This document shows positions 58,601 to 64,000 of a stretch of DNA of 64,000 nucleotides, in pieces. The notes under the pieces were generated by a model. That model did no database searches. It saw only the letters and a program-made list of their open reading frames with translations, and had not been told where the DNA came from. The DNA is from Strigamia acuminata (Eukaryota > Arthropoda > Chilopoda > Geophilomorpha > Linotaeniidae): the NCBI GenBank assembly GCA_949358305.1, contig OX442317.1, positions 8,312,186 to 8,376,185 of the forward strand, given 5' to 3'. Within the stretch, counting starts at the first letter, position 1. Every line of letters starts with the position of its first letter. A program made the translations under genes and the position numbers.

Positions 58601-61600
58601 GTTGTGCTTAGTTTTTAATGGTTTTCTTTAACTATATCGTAAATTTAATGTTTGTTTTGTTTTCCTGCTTTATTTCGATGTTAAATCGAATTCTTATTTC
58701 AAATTAGTAACCGCAACACCACTAAAAATTCAATCCGAGATCATGTTTAATTTTCATAAAAAAATTTTTTTTTTCTAAATTAAATATATATATGTATAGA
58801 AATAAATACAAAAACAAATAATAAACAAAAAAACAAGCGTGACGTATCTCCCTTACAACAAACACCATCCTAACCTTAAATAACCCGTCCATGAATTGAT
58901 TGTAAACAGAAACGCATTTTAAATATTTCAGATGCAGCAGCAAAACACCCAATTCCGTTTAACCGCCCACTTTGACAAAATAACATATGCAAATACAACA
59001 ACTCACGCTATCAGACCACCAACAAACAAATAACGAAATAAACGCAACAGGATTATAAACGAAAACAAAAAAATAAATATATAATTTGAAATTGCGATTT
59101 CCCTTCCTTCGCCTTAAACACACCATCTTTACGACGCCTGTTGACAATCGCGCCTTATATTAGACAGATCCGCGTTCCCATTAACTTGAGGAGAAAAAGA
59201 ACGAGCGGAAGAGAAAGAAGAAAAAAAAATAAAGGGCTTTACCATCTCTCTTTTTTATCAGGAAACGCATCGCATACAAAATAAACAGACGCCACTGAAT
59301 GATCTAATCCGGGGGCCCTGCCGTTCCTTTCCCGCGTGGTACAACAAGCCCAGGCATACTAATCAGGGAAACACAAAGCAAGCAGGCAAACGCGAAAGAA
59401 CCTCCGTGTAACGAACCATCGACGTTCCTAATTGGCACCCACATCTATCCAGCGTGGAATTAGAGCTAATTCCTCTTCTCGAAATCGCATTTACTCGCGG
59501 AGAGAGAAGGTATATACGCGAAAAAAGGCATCAAGGGGAGGAGAAGGGAAAAAGAAAGAAAAAAAATGAACGCAGCTCGTTTCACTTGCAGGAAACTTCA
59601 TCAGGATCAATAGGACACCCGAGCGATGAGGAAAAGAAACCAAGGAGAAATAAATTGAGGAAAGCGAATGAAAATGCTTTTCTCGATAATCATCATTTTT
59701 TTTTTAAAAAAAAATAAAAATAAATAAATATATAAATAAATAAATAAATTAGGGATATTTGGAAAGTGTTTAGAGTTTATAAATTCAAATTGAATTTTTT
59801 TCTTTGAATTTTAATTTCAGTATTTGTTATAAATCATTTAAAGTGACATTATAATTCTGGCTGGAGGTTTTGCGGGACATCAAAATATTTCGAGAAAAAA
59901 ATTTTTTTTTAACAAAAAATCGTAGAATTTTAATAAACATAACTTACAAACATTAAATACGTGTGGTTATGTAACTCGACATAGAATTCTTATTGTCAAA
60001 TTTTCTGAGCCCGAAAAACCGACGTTTGAGTTAATTTGAATAATCTATAGTCTATTTGTTAAAAAACAAACAACTTTTTGATGGATTATCATTATCATGA
60101 CTTTCTCCAAAATTTGGACCACTAATGGAAAATGCAAAACTTGAATTGTTAAAAATCAAAAAATGCATTCTTTATAAAACAAAACAGCTTCAAATCATAT
60201 AAAAATAAAACAAAAAAACCCATCCAGATTAAATAAAACCCAAAAAAACACATTAAATTCATCACAATTTCAATTGTTTTACATCAAACAAGTCTGTTCT
60301 GTCACATTAATTAATCACGCTCCTTATAAATTTCCTGAAACAAAAAAAAAAAAAAAAAAACACCAAAACCAAAATAAAAAAAATAAAAAAAAAATCCAAA
60401 AACACCCAACAAAACCCACCACAAAATAAAAAAATAAAAAAAAAAAAAAATTGTTTACTGAACCAAGTAAATTCTCCTGCCAAACTCCATTGCTCTTTCC
60501 GCGCATTTTCCCTCTCCAAACCAAAATTTAGGGTCATCAACATGTCATTCGTCATTAATGATCTAGAACTAAAGCTGACAGGTGCAGCTGTCACCCAATC
60601 AAGGAAAAATGCCTTAACCAACAAAAACAATGTGTTCCCCCCTCCTTTCCATAACTCAACCAACTGTATCAAATTCATCACCCAACATTTCCCTTTCTCC
60701 ATCTTTTTAACTGCTAAACGCCACCGTTTAACTCATCTAATTACGCGTCGCTCTAACCAGCTCCTCGCACAATGAGCCGAGTCAATCAAGTCGAGGGGGA
60801 GTCCCGGTCAACTCCGTCGCCCCTCTTTTTCTGACTCGTGGCTAATTGTACCCAGAGCGGCCTCCAGGGAGAGTGGTGAAGGGCATCCGTGATCTCTGGA
60901 CTCGAGACACCGAGCAATAAAAAAGATGAACGCTCGCTTGCCAAATCCAGCGAAATGACGTTATAAACCACTTCCTCTTCTCCCCGCAACAAGCGCCGAG
61001 TGACGAAAAGTGAAAACACAAGCGGTGCTCCATTTGCTTAATTTAAGAGACGCACTCAAGACGCTTGTTATATATATACACACTCTTCAAGAACGCAGAC
61101 ATTTGCACCGCTCAAGGTGGTTGCGAAGGAAAGCGAATTCAAAACAAGATGATAGCAACTTGTGTACAGTGGTAGCGATATTTTTTCGTTCCTCTTATTT
61201 AATTAAACGGAGCGTGAGTTTAATTTAAATCGAGACAAGTGAGGATGGGGGGAAAAAAAATCCATTTCGACATCAGTATGACGTCGTCGGGAAAGAAATT
61301 GCATACGTGTACTTCACTGTTATGATTTGACTTACACCGACAAATTTTATTGCTTTGAGAAATGGACTTGCGTGCTTTTATCTCCACAGACATCTTAATT
61401 GCTGTGCGGAATGGCACATGTATTATTTACTACTTGAGAAACATTTCTTTCTTCGAGTGTTTGATGAATAAATTATCGTAAATGCTCTAATAGAGCGCGG
61501 GACGCCCATTCAACGCGGTGTTATTTACAACACGGGTCTAAATTGAACAAAACGACTAAAATAAATGTCTAAATCGACCAAAACGACTAAAATAAATGTC

Positions 61601-62063
61601 TAAATCGACCAAAACGACTAAAATAAATGTTTATATTGAACAAAACGACTAAAACAAATGTCTAAATTGAACAAAACGACTAAAATAAACGTCTAAATTG
61701 ACCAGAACGACTAAAATAAATGTCTAAATTGACCAAAACGACTAAAACAAATGTCTAAATTGAACAAAACGATTAAAATAAACGTCTAAATTGACCAAAA
61801 CGACTAAAATAAACGTCTAAATTGACCAAAACGACTAAAATAAACGTCTAAATTGACCACGAACACTAAAAAAAATTATTTCATTAACTAAAAATAAAAA
61901 TAATAAATTCTTCGAATTAATTGACGTTCCCTTACCAGGCCAACGCCATCTCATCATAACCACGCATGCGTGAACAATCAAACGAAACGCGAGATTGTTA
62001 CACCATTCAAGAGTCTCATTAAAAAGTGATTAGACCAAATAAAACTTTACAACACGAAAAAAG

Positions 62064-62097
<34 letters not shown>

Positions 62098-63315
62098 AAA
62101 AGAAAAACTCCTACAATTACCGAAATTAATTAAACACCTGATTTGTATTCGCAATTAAGAGGTGTGAAAACCCAGGCCCGAGATTGGGGCATGCAGGGAA
62201 GGGAAACGAATGAGATCACTTTCGGGTGATGCATAAACCTCTACGCAATTGCCAACAAACACGGCTTATCTCGCTTGTTGCAAAACAAAAGAGCACAGAG
62301 AGTAGTGCGAATGATGATGACTTGTGGAAAACGCTTCATTCACCCCCGCTCATCCCGCGCTCGCTTTCGCTTTCGCATTGCAGCTGCACCGCGTCCCGGT
62401 GACGTACAGACGTGCAAGCACCGTTTGTGCAAACTGCCATTAAGCACGAAACTGGCGCCTCGCCCACACAGCGCCGCTTTCCATCTCCGTGTAACTCTAT
62501 CGTGAACCTCGCGAAGCCGGCAGCATTTCCGCAAATGTCACCGCGCATAAACGCTCATTTTCAGGTCACAATTCGCACTAACGAGGGCGGATACGGAATG
62601 AAAATGGGGTGAAGTTGCCTGCACACAGACCCATTGTGGGTGGGCTGATGAATAATCAGGATGAGACGGGACTCGACCGTTTATAAATGACTCACTCATC
62701 CGCGTAGCCCTTAATAGCCGCCCTCCATACAACGACCCTTTCTCAATTGTCGATCCAATTAAATAGATAATAATAAAAAAATAAAAAATAAAATTTAATT
62801 TTTATTTTTTTTTTACCTTTAGTTAACGCAGGGTCGACGGCCATGTTGATCAAAGTGTGTTGCGGCGTCGGAGGCGACTTGACGGCAGACGTGCTGTCGA
62901 CCACGGCAGGTCTGCTCGCATCGTCGGCCGGCCTCCGCTGCGGATGCCGATGAAAATGATTGGCAACTCCGTTTAAAAGCACGCCCGGTTCGGCCAGCAC
63001 TTTGTCGGCGGCGCAGCTCGGCTCGGCGACGGACGACAGGGGACTCGGGGTGAGCCTGCGTCGATTCGCGTCCGTCGTGGACAGATTGAGCGGCTCCAGC
63101 ACTTTGCCGTCATCTAAATCGTCCAACATGGCACTTGTCGTCCCATCGCCGACGCTGTCACCGTGAGCACATTCCGCCCAGCCGAGGATGTCGGCGATAA
63201 AATGCGGCGTGGGCTGTTTGGGCGGTTTGCCGTACACATGCGGGTGCCACGTCCTCGGCGTGGTAGCCGTGGGGAAGACGCGAGGTGATGTGAAACACGT
63301 TGCTTGCTCCTGCAT
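49693..63315 (-). CDS. NK7.1: NK7.1-class homeobox transcription factor (about 405 aa, 3 coding exons)
   Basis: Nuclear DNA-binding protein of the NK group. Exons: 63315-62817, 58342-58077, 50145-49693; phases fit (1, then 0). Residues 38-45 (HFIADILG) form an eh1/TN-type repressor motif expected to bind Groucho. Residues 212-271 are the homeodomain, with [20 protein letters not shown] and [20 protein letters not shown] on exon 2 and [14 protein letters not shown] on exon 3. L16, F20, W48, F49, Q50, N51 and R53 are all present. The intron falls between positions 44 and 45. The [15 protein letters not shown] and [13 protein letters not shown] signatures fit NK7.1 better than HMX, NK1 or BarH; this assignment is from memory of the family. 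The C-terminus is Ser/Thr/Asn-rich. The start is uncertain: the ATG at 63315 overlaps a good acceptor (pyrimidine tract plus ATGCAG, exon from 63309), so an upstream exon may exist. Introns are 4474 and 7931 bp. Confidence 0.9.
50281..50343 (-). mobile_element. tRNA-Arg-derived fragment (SINE head or tRNA pseudogene)
   Basis: On the minus strand GTGGCCTTGATG (box A-like) is followed by AAGATTGAGGGTTCGAAATC (box B and T-arm). This is close to a tRNA-Arg of the GGCCTAATGGATAAGGC type, but the anticodon arm is degraded and one base is inserted in the T-loop. It lies 136 bp upstream of the last homeobox exon, in the same orientation as the gene. Confidence 0.45.
52026..52173. mobile_element. Small inverted-repeat element (148 bp)
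   Basis: The left end TATTCTGTCTGACC and the right end GGTCAGACAGAGTA are inverted copies with one mismatch, and both abut TA. This is the layout of a tiny Tc1/mariner-like MITE. The interior has no open frame. Confidence 0.45.
52240..52326. repeat. Direct duplication of about 43 bp
   Basis: GGTTCAGTGTTCACACCAAT and the following CTTGGATCTAGATCC repeat a block immediately to the left with few changes. Confidence 0.85.
52701..52745 (+). mobile_element. tRNA-Arg-derived fragment
   Basis: TGGCCAATGGATAAGGC (52705-52721) matches the D-arm/box A of tRNA-Arg. A degraded GGGGTCGAGTTGCAG follows about 7 nt later, too close for an intact tRNA, so the middle is deleted. It lies inside a homeobox intron, in the opposite orientation to the one at 50281. 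Confidence 0.45.
54130..54740. repeat. Minisatellite, 30-31 bp unit
   Basis: About 19 units of TAATTTTGATGTAAAAACTC plus GAAATTTCCAT. A longer variant containing TTCTAATTTAGAAAAATGG is interspersed and duplicated. It lies within the homeobox intron 2. Confidence 0.88.
56439..56510 (+). mobile_element. hAT-like transposon end
   Basis: CAGGGGTCGGCAA followed by a GGGGTCCGGA-rich tract is the usual start of hAT terminal repeats and their non-autonomous derivatives. No matching inverted end was found downstream, so it is a fragment. Confidence 0.5.
56911..57097. mobile_element. Tc1/mariner-type MITE, 187 bp
   Basis: The left end CAGTCGAGGACAAAAAAA and the right end TTTTTTTGTCCACGACTA form inverted repeats with two mismatches, flanked on both sides by TA (56909-56910 and 57098-57099), the target-site duplication of this superfamily. 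The interior is non-coding. It sits in homeobox intron 2. Confidence 0.75.
61477..61870. mobile_element. TIR/31-bp-array element, copy C (right end lost)
   Basis: The left end CGTAAATGCTCTAATAGA with CGCGGG following (61477-61500) is the best-preserved terminus of the family. A GGGTCTAAATTG junction comes next, then about 11 units of 31 bp matching copies A and B. After GAACACTAAAAA the tail diverges from copy A and no right terminus is seen. It sits in homeobox intron 1. Confidence 0.65.
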
Positions 63316-64000
63316 GGGGAGAGAGAGGCAGACAGGTAGATCCAATCCAAAGCGCGTCGCGTATACAAACAGTTTCGGGCGAGGACCGCGCCTAGCGCGT
63401 GGCTCGCGCCTTGCTTGCTTGCTCGAATATGTGGCTGCACTCACTCGACGCCCGCGTGCTCACAGATGGGGCGCTCAGCGCGCTGCCCGTGGCGCTTTGG
63501 CTAAACTCGCCGGTCGCGGGTAATGCGAAACGTCTTCATTTGAATGCGGCGCAATTAATGCCATTCCACTTGCCAACCTGCTGCTGCTATTTCTCCTATA
63601 TCGTTTCGTTCTCCATTGCGCCTGCGTGGCGACACCGGCCACCGCCGAACGCCTAATTACGTCGACATTCGACACCAATTGATCCGCGTCGCAAACGGCT
63701 TTTTAAAATGCATTTAAAACGCAGTTCTTTTCAAATCGCGGCATCGACAAGAGGAATGAGAAAAGCGAGCGAGTTGAGTGCGTCAAAGGTGGAAGGGGAG
63801 AGATAGTGGCGTGCATGGGGGGGTAAGTGAGGACGGGGGGGTCAGGCAATGATGAGAAAGCAGTGGAGGATCGTGGAGCCCGTTATCAGCCCTTAAAAGC
63901 TTCCAACGCCTTATCGGTGAGTAGAAATTGACCGGGCAGAGACGCCAATGTTCATGGTCCCTCTGTCCAAACGATAACGAGGGACGCGCGCGGGCGAAAT
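63316..64000. other. CpG-rich upstream region of the homeobox gene
   Basis: GC- and CpG-rich DNA that continues the frame of exon 1 open to 63444 without an ATG. It is likely a promoter or 5' untranslated exon. No TATA/initiator pair was identified with confidence. A G-run-rich tract lies at 63790-63850. Confidence 0.4.

Overview
The window is animal nuclear DNA, most likely from an arthropod. It is AT-rich, has spliced genes with GT-AG introns, many poly-A/T runs and a very heavy load of minisatellites. Three things support an arthropod or related ecdysozoan: a tandem pair of collagen prolyl 4-hydroxylase alpha genes, an NK7.1-class homeobox gene (a class known from protostomes), and a TCAGT initiator 36 bases after a TATA box. 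I cannot name the species.

Layout. (1) 1-8115 holds two tandem paralogues of prolyl 4-hydroxylase alpha on the + strand. Copy 1 (1-2823) lacks its 5' end because the window starts inside it; copy 2 (5175-7473) is complete with 12 exons and 523 residues. Both keep the HxD...H...K active-site residues. The duplicated unit also carries an exon-like block downstream of each gene. The spacer between the genes holds two broken copia-type retrotransposon fragments on opposite strands. (2) 8116-48930 is a gene-poor stretch of about 40 kb. It is built of AT-rich DNA, at least nine unrelated tandem arrays (most with 30-31 bp units), a 150-bp near-perfect hairpin, a terminal-inverted-repeat element carrying a 31-bp array, and GC-richer islands that look regulatory (an RFX X-box, CTCF-like motifs, CRE palindromes). 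A few exon-like islands are noted at low confidence. (3) 49693-63315 on the - strand is an NK7.1-class homeobox gene with three coding exons. Its intron at homeodomain position 44/45 is 7.9 kb and the upstream intron is 4.5 kb. Those introns contain tRNA-Arg-derived fragments, two small TA-flanked inverted-repeat elements, the end of a hAT-like element and two minisatellites.

The two gene systems are functionally unrelated: secretory-pathway collagen modification, and a transcription factor. The long gene-poor stretch beside the homeobox gene would fit a regulatory landscape, but that is inference. The least ordinary signals are a dispersed family that combines terminal inverted repeats with a 31-bp minisatellite (three loci), the shared 30-31 bp period of unrelated arrays, the 70-bp-arm hairpin at 30274-30424, and P4H paralogues whose introns are more alike than their main catalytic exon.
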